The position numbers were made by a program, and so were the translations under genes. Below are positions 18,418-28,103 of a stretch of 53,131 bases of DNA, one piece after another; position 1 is the stretch's first letter; each line of letters begins with the position of its first letter. The notes beneath the pieces were generated by a model. That model did not search any database. It was not told the DNA's origin and saw only the letters and a list, made by a program, of their open reading frames with translations. The DNA comes from Sphingomonadales bacterium (lineage in GTDB: Bacteria > Pseudomonadota > Alphaproteobacteria > Sphingomonadales > Sphingomonadaceae): contig SBGG01000034.1 in the NCBI GenBank assembly GCA_006226685.1, positions 1 to 53,131 on the forward strand, written 5' to 3'.

Positions 18418-19959
18418 CTAACCGGTCGTCTCGACTCGCCAGGGCGCATTCATCGCCTGCCCGAGATTTTTGAGCCGACGGTTCACCGTCTCACCGCCAA
18501 GCCCCGCGCTGCCCCCCTCAAGGGTCAGTACAATCTCATTACCAGCGCAGGCCAGTTTCGTCCGTTCCAGCGGAGCGGCAACGCCACCTGACAGGCGATG
18601 CGCCAGCCGTATCGCCAATCCCCACTGTACCGCGCGGGACAGCGCGTCCACATCCGCCAGCCGATCGAGATTGGGCACGAAGCTCGCTCCGCCACCGAAA
18701 TTACTATGCAATGCCTGAGCCAGCATCGCCCTGCCATAGCCATCTATGCCAACCCAATTGCCGTGCAGGGCGATTTCTACGCCCCGTTCCGCCCGAAAAT
18801 CGGGATTGGCGCGCCAGGCCACATCGCCCAGCAGGCACGCCGCCCGGCGCAACCGCGCCCATTCCGGCGGATCGGCGCGAAAAAGCGGTGCGATCCACGC
18901 ATCGATCAGCGCACCATGACCGGCAAATCGCCCCTGCGCCTCTCCTTCCGCTTCCGCCGCGACCAGCAGAGGGTCAGGCCGGCGGTCTTCATCCCGCAGG
19001 CGCTCGAACAAGAGGCCTTCGCGCAGTCCATGGGCCGAAACGATCAGTTCCTCGCTGCCCAACTCCCGCACCAATACCGCCAGCAAGGCCGACGCGTTGC
19101 CAAGCGTGGCGGCGCGGGCCGCGGAAATGGACGGGATTTTTCTCAGCCGCGCCTTGCCCATCTGCGCCGTCACCCGCACCAGATAGGCAGCACGGGCGGC
19201 TGTCATGCGATAATGATGGATGACCGGCAGCGGAAAATGAGAAAGCTGCATGTCCAGATGGGCAAGCGCACGCCATGACCCGCCGACCATATAGACGGGC
19301 AGGTCACGCCCTGCTCCGCTCCAGCCGCTTTTCTTGAGCGCGCCCGACACAAATTTGGCCAGCGCCCCCTTGCCCCGCTCGCGGATTGCGGCGAGACGCA
19401 ATACACCGAGCGGCAACGAGACGACCTTTTCCACCCCGCCATTGCGAACGCGAGCCAGTTCGAGGCTGCCGCCGCCCAGATCGGCAACGATGCCGTCCGC
19501 CCCCATGAACGCACCGATGACACCAAAGCCTGAAGCTCTCCCCTCCTCCTGACCGGAGAGGATTTCGACCTCCATGCCCGCTTCCGTCCGCGCCCGCGCC
19601 ACGAAATCCGGGCCATTTTCCGCGTCCCGCACGGCGGCGGTTGCGATGCAATGGATTTCCTCCACTTCCATCCCGCCCAACAACCCGGAAAAGCGCACCA
19701 GCGCATCGATACCGCGCTGCATCGCCTCGTCATCGATCCGCCCGGTCGCACTCAGCGCCGCACCGAGGCCGACCGTCACCTTCTCGTTGAACAACAGAAA
19801 CGGTGCGCGTTGCGGGCCGTCATAAACGACAAGGCGAACGCTGTTCGAGCCGATATCGATGATCGCGCGGCGGCGCGACAGCGACACCGGCGCATTAACG
19901 GAAAGAGATACCCGCGATCGGGCAAGCTGCTGCAACAGGGACATACGCTCCCGCCCCAT
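18418..19959 (-). CDS. ppx: Exopolyphosphatase (Ppx/GppA family)
   Basis: Ppx releases phosphate from the ends of polyphosphate chains; relatives also hydrolyse pppGpp. The 513-residue protein has the ASKHA-fold phosphate-binding loops: RRAIIDIGSNSVRLVVYD near the N-terminus, TAAVRDAENG, LSGQEEGRASGFGV and VADLGGGSLELARV. A C-terminal helical domain follows from about residue 320. The ATG at 19959 overlaps the ppk1 stop (TGATG), implying coupled translation; an ATG five codons in, behind GGGAG, is an alternative start. Pairing with ppk1 gives matched synthesis and breakdown of polyphosphate. Whether it prefers polyphosphate or pppGpp is inferred from the neighbour. Confidence 0.93.
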   Translation of the reverse strand: MGRERMSLLQQLARSRVSLSVNAPVSLSRRRAIIDIGSNSVRLVVYDGPQRAPFLLFNEKVTVGLGAALSATGRIDDEAMQRGIDALVRFSGLLGGMEVEEIHCIATAAVRDAENGPDFVARARTEAGMEVEILSGQEEGRASGFGVIGAFMGADGIVADLGGGSLELARVRNGGVEKVVSLPLGVLRLAAIRERGKGALAKFVSGALKKSGWSGAGRDLPVYMVGGSWRALAHLDMQLSHFPLPVIHHYRMTAARAAYLVRVTAQMGKARLRKIPSISAARAATLGNASALLAVLVRELGSEELIVSAHGLREGLLFERLRDEDRRPDPLLVAAEAEGEAQGRFAGHGALIDAWIAPLFRADPPEWARLRRAACLLGDVAWRANPDFRAERGVEIALHGNWVGIDGYGRAMLAQALHSNFGGGASFVPNLDRLADVDALSRAVQWGLAIRLAHRLSGGVAAPLERTKLACAGNEIVLTLEGGSAGLGGETVNRRLKNLGQAMNAPWRVETTG

Positions 19960-22097
19960 CAGCCTCTGTAACGCAGGCTGAGCTTGGGCGCGGCGTCTCC
20001 CTGCGCCTGCGCAGCTCCGCGTCCGGAAAGCGAGGGATTGGTCATGAAATAACGATGCAGGTTGAACGGCTTTTCACCCGGATCGAGGCGGGTATACCGG
20101 CCGTCCGGCTCCAGCGCCCAGCTCTGTTCGGTATCGATCAGATTGGCGACCATCACCTGATCGAGCACCTGATCGTGAACCGTGGGGTTGAGGATCGGGA
20201 GCATATATTCGACCCGCCGGTCGAAATTGCGCGGCATCCAGTCGGCGGAACTGATGAACACCTTCGCACCATTGTGCGGCAGCTTCTTGCCGTTACCGAA
20301 AACGGCGATGCGGCTATGTTCCAGAAAGCGCCCCACCACGGACTTCACCCGGATATTTTCCGACATACCGGGTACGCCGGGGCGCAGACAGCAAATACCG
20401 CGCACCACCAGATCGACCTCGACCCCGGCATTACTGGCGGCATAAAGCTTCTCGATGATAGCCGGATCGACGAGGCTGTTCATCTTCGCCCAGATGGTTG
20501 CAGGGTGCCCCGCACGGGCATGGGCAATCTCCGCGTCGATCAGCTCGCACAGATCCTTGCGCAGATCGCGCGGTGACATGGACAACAGCTCCAGCTGCCC
20601 CGGTTCGACATAGCCGGTGATATAGTTGAACACCGAGGCCGCATCTCGACCGATACGCGGATCGGCGGTGAAAAAGCTCAGATCGGTATAGATGCGCGCA
20701 GTGATGGGATGGTAATTGCCGGTCCCGAAATGGCAATAGGTGCGGAAGGCATCGCCCTCGCGCCGGACCACCATCGAAATCTTGGCATGCGTCTTCCAGT
20801 CGATGAAGCCATAGACGACCTGCACCCCGGCCCGTTCCAGCGCGCTGGCCCAGAGCAGATTCTGCTCCTCGTCGAAACGCGCCTTCAGCTCGACCACCGC
20901 CGTTACCGACTTGCCCGCCTCCGCCGCGTCGATCAGCGCGCGGATGACCGCCGACTGCTTGCCCGCGCGGTAGAGCGTCTGCTTGATCGCGACCACGTCC
21001 GGGTCCGCCGCCGCCTGTTTCAGGAAAGCGATGACGACATCGAAACTCTCATAGGGATGGTGAACGATGATGTCCTTGGCACGGATCGCCGCGAAACAAT
21101 CCCCGCCATATTCGCGGATACGCTCGGGAAAGCGGGCCGCGAACGGTTCGAACTTCAGGTCGGGCCGGTCCTCATCGACAACGGCGGAAAGGTCGCCGAT
21201 GCCGATGAAACCGCTGATATCCGCAATCTGCGCATCCTGCCCATGGAGGAGATCCTGCAACATCTCCTCGACCGAATCGGGAATACCGGCCTCTATTTCG
21301 AGCCGGATGACACGGCCGCGACGGCGACGTTTGATCGCGCTGCGGAAATAGCGGACGAGATCTTCCGCCTCTTCCTCAATTTCGATGTCGCTATCGCGAA
21401 TGACACGGAAAACGCCGCTTTCGCGCACCTCGAAGCCGGGAAACAACCGATCGCTGAAACGCCGGATCGCGCTTTCCAGCGTCATATAGCGCGCCGGAGT
21501 ACCGGGAATGCGGAAAAACCGCGGCAGGGAAGACGGGATCATCACCAGTTCGCGCATATTCTCGCCGTCCGAACGGCGGCGCAGATCGAACAGGATCGAC
21601 AGGCCGAGATTGGGGATGAACGGGAACGGATGCGCCGGATCAAGCGCCTGCGGCGTCAATATCGGGAAGATCTGGGTGACGAAATGATTTTTCAGCCACG
21701 CCTCGACATCGGGGCTGAGCTCTTCGACGTCGATAACCTCGACCCCGGTATCCTTCAACTGATGATGCAGATTGTGCCAGACATCCTGCTGATCGCGCAT
21801 CAGCCGGTCGGCCTCCAGCCCGATCGCCGCAAGCTGTTGCGCCGGGGTCAGCCCATCGGCGGAGCGCAACTCCACATTGTCGAGCTGCTGCCCCTTGAGG
21901 CCCGCGACGCGAACCATGAAAAATTCGTCGAGATTATTGCCGCTGATCGAGAGGAAGCGAAGGCGCTCCAGCAACGGGTGGGCCGGATTCATTGCCTCTT
22001 CCAGCACCCGCCGGTTGAAGGCGAGCCAGGACAATTCCCGATTAAAATAGCGTTCGCCGGTTTCGGCCAGATTCAGGATGGGATCGGCCTCGGACAT
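19959..22097 (-). CDS. ppk1: Polyphosphate kinase PPK1
   Basis: PPK1 polymerises the gamma-phosphate of ATP into inorganic polyphosphate at the membrane. The 712-residue protein has the four-domain layout of the family: an N-terminal segment with [18 protein letters not shown] (18-35) and [16 protein letters not shown], the H domain, and the two phospholipase D-like C-terminal domains. The autophosphorylated histidine is His456 in [18 protein letters not shown], and the second active-site His is His437 in DWKTHAKIS. It lies downstream of the hdaA-like gene with a two-base gap and upstream of ppx with overlap. No Pho box was seen near it, so control by phosphate status, if any, is not visible in the sequence. 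Confidence 0.97.
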   Translation of the reverse strand: MSEADPILNLAETGERYFNRELSWLAFNRRVLEEAMNPAHPLLERLRFLSISGNNLDEFFMVRVAGLKGQQLDNVELRSADGLTPAQQLAAIGLEADRLMRDQQDVWHNLHHQLKDTGVEVIDVEELSPDVEAWLKNHFVTQIFPILTPQALDPAHPFPFIPNLGLSILFDLRRRSDGENMRELVMIPSSLPRFFRIPGTPARYMTLESAIRRFSDRLFPGFEVRESGVFRVIRDSDIEIEEEAEDLVRYFRSAIKRRRRGRVIRLEIEAGIPDSVEEMLQDLLHGQDAQIADISGFIGIGDLSAVVDEDRPDLKFEPFAARFPERIREYGGDCFAAIRAKDIIVHHPYESFDVVIAFLKQAAADPDVVAIKQTLYRAGKQSAVIRALIDAAEAGKSVTAVVELKARFDEEQNLLWASALERAGVQVVYGFIDWKTHAKISMVVRREGDAFRTYCHFGTGNYHPITARIYTDLSFFTADPRIGRDAASVFNYITGYVEPGQLELLSMSPRDLRKDLCELIDAEIAHARAGHPATIWAKMNSLVDPAIIEKLYAASNAGVEVDLVVRGICCLRPGVPGMSENIRVKSVVGRFLEHSRIAVFGNGKKLPHNGAKVFISSADWMPRNFDRRVEYMLPILNPTVHDQVLDQVMVANLIDTEQSWALEPDGRYTRLDPGEKPFNLHRYFMTNPSLSGRGAAQAQGDAAPKLSLRYRG

Positions 22098-22099
22098 AA

Positions 22100-22762
22100 T
22101 CAGCGCTCTTCTTCTCCGTTCGATCCCTGCCCCTGTTCGGGCAGGGAATCCGTTGCGATTATAGGGGAGGTACCGGATATTTGCAGTGCCTCTTTCAGCA
22201 TCGGCACCGAAATCTTGCGCGACGCCGCCAGCGACAGGCTGTTGAGCCGCACCAGCAGGTCCGCGACAGCCGCATAGCTGCGTTCAATCCGGCGGGCGAG
22301 CCATTCCGGCACATCGGGAGAAAAGGCCGATCCGGCGCGGGCAAGCCCGGTCTCGATCAGCTGGCGCACCAGCATATCGTCCGGTTCCGCGATACGGATA
22401 TGCGGCGCGGCGGCGAGACGCGACCGCAAATCCGGCAAGGTCACATTCCATTGCGTCGGGGCGTTTTGCGCGATCAGCAGCAACGGCCGGCCGCTGTCTC
22501 GCGCGATATTCCATTGGTGGAACAAATATTCGTCCCCTTGCCGTTCCGCATCGTCGATCACTTCTCCGTCCGATAGGGCGATAAAATGACGTCCCAATGT
22601 CGATTTACCCGAACGGGCCGGACCGGACAGGATGGAAATCGGGATCGGCCAGTCTCTCCACTGCTCGACATGGCGCAATGCGAGGTGATTTGCCTCGCCG
22701 ATCAGGAAATTATCCGCCTGAGCCTGACCTTCCCAATCGAAAGGCAGGCCGATCTGGCTCAC
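22100..22762 (-). CDS. hdaA: HdaA/DnaA-related ATPase-like protein
   Basis: This 220-residue protein resembles Hda/HdaA, DnaA-like proteins that with the beta clamp promote hydrolysis of DnaA-bound ATP and prevent re-initiation of replication. The N-terminus contains the likely clamp-binding motif QIGLPFDW. The P-loop region reads [16 protein letters not shown], and an AAA-type lid domain follows with [17 protein letters not shown]. It starts at a GTG (22762) that overlaps the stop of the DUF2066 gene (GTGA). The DUF2066-hda-purM neighbourhood is a known conserved arrangement in proteobacteria. The duty as a DnaA regulator is family-based; alternatives are other DnaA-homology proteins of unknown role. 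Confidence 0.85.
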   Translation of the reverse strand: MSQIGLPFDWEGQAQADNFLIGEANHLALRHVEQWRDWPIPISILSGPARSGKSTLGRHFIALSDGEVIDDAERQGDEYLFHQWNIARDSGRPLLLIAQNAPTQWNVTLPDLRSRLAAAPHIRIAEPDDMLVRQLIETGLARAGSAFSPDVPEWLARRIERSYAAVADLLVRLNSLSLAASRKISVPMLKEALQISGTSPIIATDSLPEQGQGSNGEEER

Positions 22763-24066
22763 GGATTACCTGCCGGAGCGGCGGAAGCGCCACGCCGGCT
22801 GATGCGCAGGGTGCTGCCCGATCCGCTGACCTGCAGGCCTCGCGCCTGCAACGCAGCTTTCAGGGCATCGACCGAGCCATCGAAACTGACCTGCATCACG
22901 GAAACCCCGCCCAGCGCCAGACTGCTTGTCGCCGCCGACTTCACGCCCGGAACCGAGCGCAACAACGCCTCCCCCTGGCTGACTGAGGCGACATCGGGCG
23001 TTTCGAACTGAATCGACAGGCTGGCGACGCCCTGCTGAGCCGCCCCCACCCCCTCGCTGACTTCCAGCGGAATGTCCGCCAGATTGCCGAGGTCAAGTTC
23101 CCCGACATCGACCGGTTCCTCGATCACCAGCGAGGGATCAGGACTCAAGCGACCATCCAGCAGCGCCTGAGTATAAATGCCGTTGAGACGCGCGATCGCC
23201 TCGTCCAGCATCCTGGGCACGCCCGCCTCATTGGCCGCGCTGAGCGTAAAACTGCCGAGCAGATCATTATCCGGTCCGTACCGCGCCGCGAAAAATCCCT
23301 TTACCGGGCCGCCGGGCCATTGCCGTTCCAACCGGGCGATCGGTATGACCACATCGGCCGCGCCATATTGATCCAGAATATTGCGCCACCAGTTGCGCCC
23401 GCGTCGCCCGGTCTGCCCGGCATTGAGCAGCAGCGCATCCGGCCCGGAACCGCTGGTCCGCACATAATCGATCGCGCTGTCCCCGGTACGATAACGCGCC
23501 CACGCCTTCTGCCATTCGTTGACGCGCTCGAACACGGTCGAACTGCCGCCCTCCCGCAGGACAGGGATGACCAGCAGCGGCGGTGAACGCATGGCGGTGC
23601 TGCGCACGCCCAATATCTGCCCCGCCCGGGCGCGATCGAACAATACCCGCAGCGTCGCGATATAGCGGTTGGGGCCGATTTCCTCGGATTCGACCTCGAT
23701 ACCGGAAACAATCTGGTCGAGCTGCCCGTCGGACAGGCCGACTCCACCGCCGCCATTGGTATTGGTCCACAGCTTGCGCCAGGCGAGCCGCTGCGCCTGC
23801 CGCCACCCGGCGGTGCGCGCTGCATCGGCATTGGCCGCGTAAACATCGACCTTTATGCCACCAACCTCAAAATCCCCGCTGCTGGCGATAGGCGGAACCC
23901 CCCGCTCTCCCTCCATCTGCGCGACCAGAGTCGCGGCGCCAAGCCCAAGCGCGATCGCCGCCGGAACGGCCAGAAACCGGCCTCTGAAAGGCAGGCGTCG
24001 GGAAAAAGAGGAACGGGCAATCACAGTCACGGGCGCTCTTTTGACCGGAAACGGCCCGAAATCCAA
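22759..24066 (-). CDS. DUF2066-type protein with a C-terminal HMA-like domain
   Basis: This 435-residue protein has a positively charged N-terminus and one hydrophobic segment (about 29-50), so it is probably anchored in the inner membrane or exported. The central part (about 67-320) resembles DUF2066, a domain of unknown function that is often encoded next to hda and purM. The last 75 residues resemble a heavy-metal-associated ferredoxin-like fold ([16 protein letters not shown], then [20 protein letters not shown]), but no CxxC metal-binding pair is present. The start is uncertain: the ATG at 24066 is used, and a GTG about 13 codons downstream is possible. It is divergent from purM and coupled to the hdaA-like gene. 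Confidence 0.7.
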   Translation of the reverse strand: MDFGPFPVKRAPVTVIARSSFSRRLPFRGRFLAVPAAIALGLGAATLVAQMEGERGVPPIASSGDFEVGGIKVDVYAANADAARTAGWRQAQRLAWRKLWTNTNGGGGVGLSDGQLDQIVSGIEVESEEIGPNRYIATLRVLFDRARAGQILGVRSTAMRSPPLLVIPVLREGGSSTVFERVNEWQKAWARYRTGDSAIDYVRTSGSGPDALLLNAGQTGRRGRNWWRNILDQYGAADVVIPIARLERQWPGGPVKGFFAARYGPDNDLLGSFTLSAANEAGVPRMLDEAIARLNGIYTQALLDGRLSPDPSLVIEEPVDVGELDLGNLADIPLEVSEGVGAAQQGVASLSIQFETPDVASVSQGEALLRSVPGVKSAATSSLALGGVSVMQVSFDGSVDALKAALQARGLQVSGSGSTLRISRRGASAAPAGNP

Positions 24067-24165
24067 GCGGTCAATTGTCCTTCACACCGATATTTCACGA
24101 CCGGGGCCAGCGATGATTGCAGCGCCCGGCTTGATAAAATCGACAAATGCGATAGGCGCAATCCC

Positions 24166-25287
24166 ATGAGCAGCACCGATAACGACTCCTCCGCAAATCC
24201 CCCGCAATCCTATAGCTATGCGCAGGCCGGGGTAAATATTGCCGCGGGCAATGCACTGGTCCGCGCTATCGCGCCGCTGGCCAAGGCCACCCGCCGCCCC
24301 GGCGCCGATGCCGATCTGGGCGGCTTTGGCGGCTTTTTCGACCTGAAGGCGGCCGGTTTCCGCGATCCGCTGCTGGTCGCGGCCAATGACGGTGTGGGCA
24401 CCAAGCTGAAGCTGGCGATCGACAGCGGCAGGCATGATACGGTCGGCATCGACCTCGTCGCCATGTGCGCCAACGACCTGATCGTGCAGGGTGCGGAACC
24501 GCTTTTCTTCCTCGATTATTTTGCGACCGGAAAGCTGGAGAACGGCGTTGCCGAACGCGTGATCGCCGGCATTGCCGAGGGCTGCAAACTCGCCGGATGC
24601 GCACTGATCGGCGGCGAAACCGCCGAAATGCCGGGCATGTATGCGGACGGCGATTATGATCTTGCCGGTTTCTGCGTCGGCGCGGTGGAACGCGACGAAG
24701 CCCTCACCGGGACAAAGGTAAAGGCTGGCGACATACTGCTCGGCCTCGCTTCCTCCGGCGTGCATTCCAATGGCTATTCGCTGGTGCGTCGTCTTGCTGC
24801 CGACAAGGGATGGAAGCTGGAACGCCCCGCCCTGTTCGATCAGGACGTTCTGCTGATCGATGCGCTGATGGCGCCGACCCGTATCTATGTGAAGCAGTTG
24901 CTGCCCTCCATCCGCAAGGGCGACATTCATGCGCTTGCCCATATCACCGGCGGCGGACTGCTTGAAAATATCCCGCGCATACTTCCCGAAGGCTGCCGGG
25001 CCGTGGTCGATGCCGATAGCTGGGATCAACCGCGGCTGATGGCCTTCCTTCAGGCGCAGGGCAATATCGAGCCTGCAGAAATGGCCCGCACCTTCAACTG
25101 CGGCGTCGGCATGGTACTGGTCGTCGCCGAGGAAAACGCCGCGCGCGTTACCACCGACCTGGAAGCGCAGGGCGAGACCGTCCACCGGATCGGCCGGATC
25201 GAGCCGGGCAGCAAGGGGTGCACGGTGCACGGGCCCGCCGAGACATGGAGCGCACGCGCGGCATGGGAAGCCAGCCACGATGCCTGA
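24166..25287 (+). CDS. purM: Phosphoribosylformylglycinamidine cyclo-ligase (AIR synthetase)
   Basis: PurM closes the imidazole ring to form AIR in de novo purine synthesis, using ATP. The 373-residue protein shows the family signature [15 protein letters not shown] at the N-terminus, ATP/FGAM-binding motifs [14 protein letters not shown] and [17 protein letters not shown], the glycine-rich [13 protein letters not shown] and the C-terminal [12 protein letters not shown]. Length is slightly above the usual 345, owing to a polar N-terminal leader of about 15 residues. It overlaps purN by eight bases; this purM-purN pairing is common. It is divergent from the DUF2066 gene across 99 bp. Confidence 0.97.
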   Translation: MSSTDNDSSANPPQSYSYAQAGVNIAAGNALVRAIAPLAKATRRPGADADLGGFGGFFDLKAAGFRDPLLVAANDGVGTKLKLAIDSGRHDTVGIDLVAMCANDLIVQGAEPLFFLDYFATGKLENGVAERVIAGIAEGCKLAGCALIGGETAEMPGMYADGDYDLAGFCVGAVERDEALTGTKVKAGDILLGLASSGVHSNGYSLVRRLAADKGWKLERPALFDQDVLLIDALMAPTRIYVKQLLPSIRKGDIHALAHITGGGLLENIPRILPEGCRAVVDADSWDQPRLMAFLQAQGNIEPAEMARTFNCGVGMVLVVAEENAARVTTDLEAQGETVHRIGRIEPGSKGCTVHGPAETWSARAAWEASHDA

Positions 25288-25885
25288 AAAGGCAATGGAA
25301 AAGGCCAGGGTCGCGGTCCTCATTTCCGGCCGCGGTTCGAACATGGCCGCACTGCTTTACGCCGCCAAAGCCGAAAGCTGCCCTTATGAGATCGTGCTGG
25401 TGGCCGCCAACGATCCAGACGCGCCGGGACTAAGCCTGGCGCGGGCGGAAGGCATTGCTACCTTCGGCCTTTCCCACAAAGGTATGAAGCGCGCGGAGTT
25501 CGATGCCATCATCGATACGGAAGTGCGCAAGGCCGGGGCCGATTATATCGCGCTTGCAGGTTATATGCGCCTGCTCTCACCAGAATTCGTTGCAAAATGG
25601 GAAGGACGGATGCTCAATATCCACCCATCCCTGCTGCCCAAATATAAGGGCCTGCACACCCATGAACGAGCGATCGAGGCCGGGGACAGCCATGGCGGCT
25701 GTTCCGTCCATATCGTGACGGCAGAGCTGGATGACGGCCCCGTATTGGGACAAACCAAAGTCGCGATACTGCCCGATGACACTGCCGACGCTCTCGCCGC
25801 GCGGGTTTTGATCGCCGAACATCAGCTCTACTCGCGGGTTCTCGCCGATTATGTGAGGCATGGGATTTCTCACCTCCAATCATAA
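25280..25885 (+). CDS. purN: Phosphoribosylglycinamide formyltransferase (GART)
   Basis: PurN transfers a formyl group from 10-formyl-THF to GAR in purine synthesis. The 201-residue protein has the glycine-rich [14 protein letters not shown], the conserved [12 protein letters not shown] and the catalytic block [20 protein letters not shown], which includes the Asn-His pair; the catalytic Asp is in [11 protein letters not shown]. Its start overlaps the end of purM. An alternative ATG five codons downstream (MEKARVAVL) is equally plausible. A weak hairpin follows at about 25960-25981. Confidence 0.96.
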   Translation: MPEKAMEKARVAVLISGRGSNMAALLYAAKAESCPYEIVLVAANDPDAPGLSLARAEGIATFGLSHKGMKRAEFDAIIDTEVRKAGADYIALAGYMRLLSPEFVAKWEGRMLNIHPSLLPKYKGLHTHERAIEAGDSHGGCSVHIVTAELDDGPVLGQTKVAILPDDTADALAARVLIAEHQLYSRVLADYVRHGISHLQS

Positions 25886-26225
25886 GACTTACCCGAAGGG
25901 CTATGAGCGCTCGACGGCCCCGGAAATAGCCCCCTCCCTCCCCGCAAAATCTATACTATGGCGCCCTCCCTTATGGGCGCCCTGATTTTCTGCTCTATGG
26001 AGCATCCCTTGAAATTAGAACCGCTACCCAGCAAGCGATTCCCATAATCGAACAGCCTATATTAGCGGATCAGTGATACTGACTTGAAAAAGAGTCCTGT
26101 CACGATACAAAAGAAAAACAGCAAATAATGATAAGGAATCGGTCACTTTACAATGACCGGATTTTGATCTATTTTTAAAGTTAAAAATTCCGCTTTCAAT
26201 ATTCCGATAAATCTAGGAATACAAG
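25886..26225. other. AT-rich non-coding gap between purN and the oxygenase gene
   Basis: No gene is visible in these 340 bases. A hairpin GGCGCCC/GGGCGCC (25960-25966 and 25975-25981) lies about 75 bp after purN and may end the purMN transcript, though its T-tract is poor. From about 26060 the DNA turns markedly AT-rich up to the next start. A second hairpin with GGTCA/TGACC arms (26141-26145 and 26154-26158) is followed by a T-rich stretch. The composition break suggests a junction of acquired DNA. Confidence 0.6.
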
Positions 26226-27050
26226 ATGAGCGATGATGTCATAGACCAGAAATCCTTCCTTGCTCTAAACAGGGAAAATGGTTTCTTCGAATTTCATAAA
26301 GACCAGTGCCAGCAACTGGGCAATTCCCTTCGCGATCAATATATAAACAATAGCCCTTTCCCGCATATCGTGATCGATAATTTCATCGATCCGGACATTC
26401 TTCGACAAGTGATTGAGCAATTTCCTGAGCGGGAGAAAAGCCGTTTCTCTGACAAATTCTCTCAGCTCAAAACCGGCTATTCCTTATCGCAGATCAAAAG
26501 CGCCTATATTCAGGATCTCCTGAATGTTTTAAATTCATCCAATTTCATGATATTCCTGTCCAAAATGACGGGCATCAAAGGGTTGACCAACGACCCTTAT
26601 TTTCTGGGTGGAGGGCTGCATGAAACGGCGCACGGCGGCCATCTGAGCATTCATGCGGATTTCAACATTCACCCGCACACCAAATTGCTCCGCCGCATCA
26701 ATCTCATCCTGTTTCTGAACGATGACTGGGAAGAGGAATTTGGCGGCGCTCTGGAATTATGGGATTCGGGCATGCAGGCCTGCCAGAAATCGGTTCTGCC
26801 AGTCATGGCGCGAGCCGTGATATTCAATACCGACTCATCCAGCTATCATGGACATCCCGAGCCGCTGACCTGTCCTGAAACACGGTTTCGCCGTTCCATT
26901 GCGCTCTATTATTACACCGTCTCGCCAAGCCTCAAGGCGCTGCCCCATACAACGGTCTTCAAGGCGCGCCCCGGCACGGGCGATCAGCGCCCGAGTTTTA
27001 ACGAACGGGTGGTACAACGCCTCAAGAGAGCATTCAGCCTTCGCACCTGA
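26226..27050 (+). CDS. 2OG-Fe(II) oxygenase, prolyl-hydroxylase-like
   Basis: This 274-residue protein looks like a 2-oxoglutarate and Fe(II)-dependent oxygenase of the prolyl 4-hydroxylase-like group. The jelly-roll core contains the iron triad: His143 and Asp145 in LSIHADFNIHP and His208 in SSYHGHPEPL. The 2OG-binding Arg is probably Arg223 (FRRSIALYYY). The N-terminal region has PFPHIVIDNFIDPDILRQVI, common at the start of this fold. No signal peptide is seen. The substrate is unknown; relatives hydroxylate prolyl residues or modify sugars and small molecules. The first half is AT-richer than the surrounding genes, suggesting horizontal acquisition. It stands alone on its strand. Confidence 0.82.
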   Translation: MSDDVIDQKSFLALNRENGFFEFHKDQCQQLGNSLRDQYINNSPFPHIVIDNFIDPDILRQVIEQFPEREKSRFSDKFSQLKTGYSLSQIKSAYIQDLLNVLNSSNFMIFLSKMTGIKGLTNDPYFLGGGLHETAHGGHLSIHADFNIHPHTKLLRRINLILFLNDDWEEEFGGALELWDSGMQACQKSVLPVMARAVIFNTDSSSYHGHPEPLTCPETRFRRSIALYYYTVSPSLKALPHTTVFKARPGTGDQRPSFNERVVQRLKRAFSLRT

Positions 27051-27138
27051 CCCACGGTGACCTGCCCCCACCCATGCGACCCGGCTTAGCTGAAATACGA
27101 TAATCGGGAACGGTTCTTATGCCGCTATTCAGATTATA

Positions 27139-27420
27139 ATGCTTCTGGCGCGCCGCCTCTCATCATCAGGGGAAGGGTGCAAGGCGTATATTATCGCGCC
27201 TGGACGGCCAAAAACCGCAAGTGAACTGGGTCTGTCTGGCTGGGTCCGCAATCGGGCAAATGGGGATGTCGGGACTGTGGTCGAAGGCCATGCCGACGCG
27301 ATTGAGCGGTTTCTGATAGCCGCGTTGGATGACCCGCCTGCCGCACGGGTGGAAGGCATTGATATTCACGGACTGCCGGTCGAAAACCATGCGGGTTTCA
27401 AACAGCACATCACGATATAG
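27139..27420 (+). pseudogene. Acylphosphatase gene with two compensating frameshifts
   Basis: The 93-codon frame reads like an acylphosphatase at its start (LLARRL) and from about residue 27 on (ASELGLSGWVRNRANGDV, then EGHADAIERF and PPAARVEGIDI). The middle stretch does not fit. In the frame two bases ahead, 27159-27215 encodes IRGRVQGVYYRAWTAKN, which is the acylphosphatase phosphate-binding loop with its catalytic Arg. Two extra bases near 27160-27161 and one extra base near 27216 would explain this, and together they restore the frame. As it stands the product keeps the Asn of GWVRN but lacks the GRVQGV loop, so it should be inactive. Sequencing error at both sites is possible but would need two independent mistakes within 60 bp. 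Confidence 0.75.
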
Positions 27421-27422
27421 CG

Positions 27423-28103
27423 TCAGATAGTCCCGCGGCTTCCGTTCTCAAACCGACCAAGATGATTGAGATAAGCGTCGAGCAAACGCATATCCGGAAG
27501 GCTTCGACAACGCTCATCCTCCCGTAGCTTTGCACAAAAACCACGAAACTCTCTGTCAGACAGGGCAGACCGGAATAATTCTGCCATACCGTGCGGATCG
27601 AAATGACAATTCCACCCCCTTTTTCTCGCACCGGCGATAAAAAAGCGATCATAGGCCGGAAGACACCCCATTGCACCCAGGGCAATCTTAGATCTCAGCG
27701 TATCGGTAACGGTGATCTTCGATATTTTCCCGGTCTGATCGACCAGAGACTTATCAGCGAGTGCATTGGTGATTTCATCCGCCAGGGCAAGCACCTCTTT
27801 CGCTTTTCGGATGGCATCGCACAGAGCAAGCCCGCGCAAATGGGTATGGGAAGGCAACCTTAATAAGGCCACTACATCCGATAGCGCAAAATAGCTGAAA
27901 TCGCGGAGCTTCGACGACGGGCGAAACATCCCCCAGCTGGCAAGGAAAAACCTCAGCCGCAACGCGCCTTCATCATGATCGAATGCATCGTCCGGCTGGG
28001 CAAAATAATCATAACATAACCGCCACGAATGAATATTCGAAAGCGGCTGACTTTCAAGGCCGAGCACCCCTTTAGCGAGATACTCGGCCCTGCTGGTTGT
28101 CAC
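27423..28103 (-). CDS. Protein of unknown function coupled to ettA
   Basis: I cannot name this 226-residue protein. It has no signal peptide or clear membrane helix. Two blocks look strongly constrained: LASWGMFRPSS at 54-64 and TDTLRSKIALGAMGCLPAYD at 133-152, the latter followed by RFFIAGARKRGW. I recall similar blocks in scattered uncharacterised bacterial proteins, but this is memory and not a search. The C-terminus has an Arg/Glu-rich helix and DMRLLDAYLNHLG. It starts at GTG (28103), overlapping the ettA stop in a GTGA arrangement, so it is translated from the ettA message. Base composition is lower in GC than ettA, suggesting later insertion behind that gene. Confidence 0.7.
   Translation of the reverse strand: MTTSRAEYLAKGVLGLESQPLSNIHSWRLCYDYFAQPDDAFDHDEGALRLRFFLASWGMFRPSSKLRDFSYFALSDVVALLRLPSHTHLRGLALCDAIRKAKEVLALADEITNALADKSLVDQTGKISKITVTDTLRSKIALGAMGCLPAYDRFFIAGARKRGWNCHFDPHGMAELFRSALSDREFRGFCAKLREDERCRSLPDMRLLDAYLNHLGRFENGSRGTI

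Noticed and set aside
20709..22277. Plus-strand open frame of 522 codons over ppk1
   Set aside because: Antisense to an unmistakable PPK1; no motifs.
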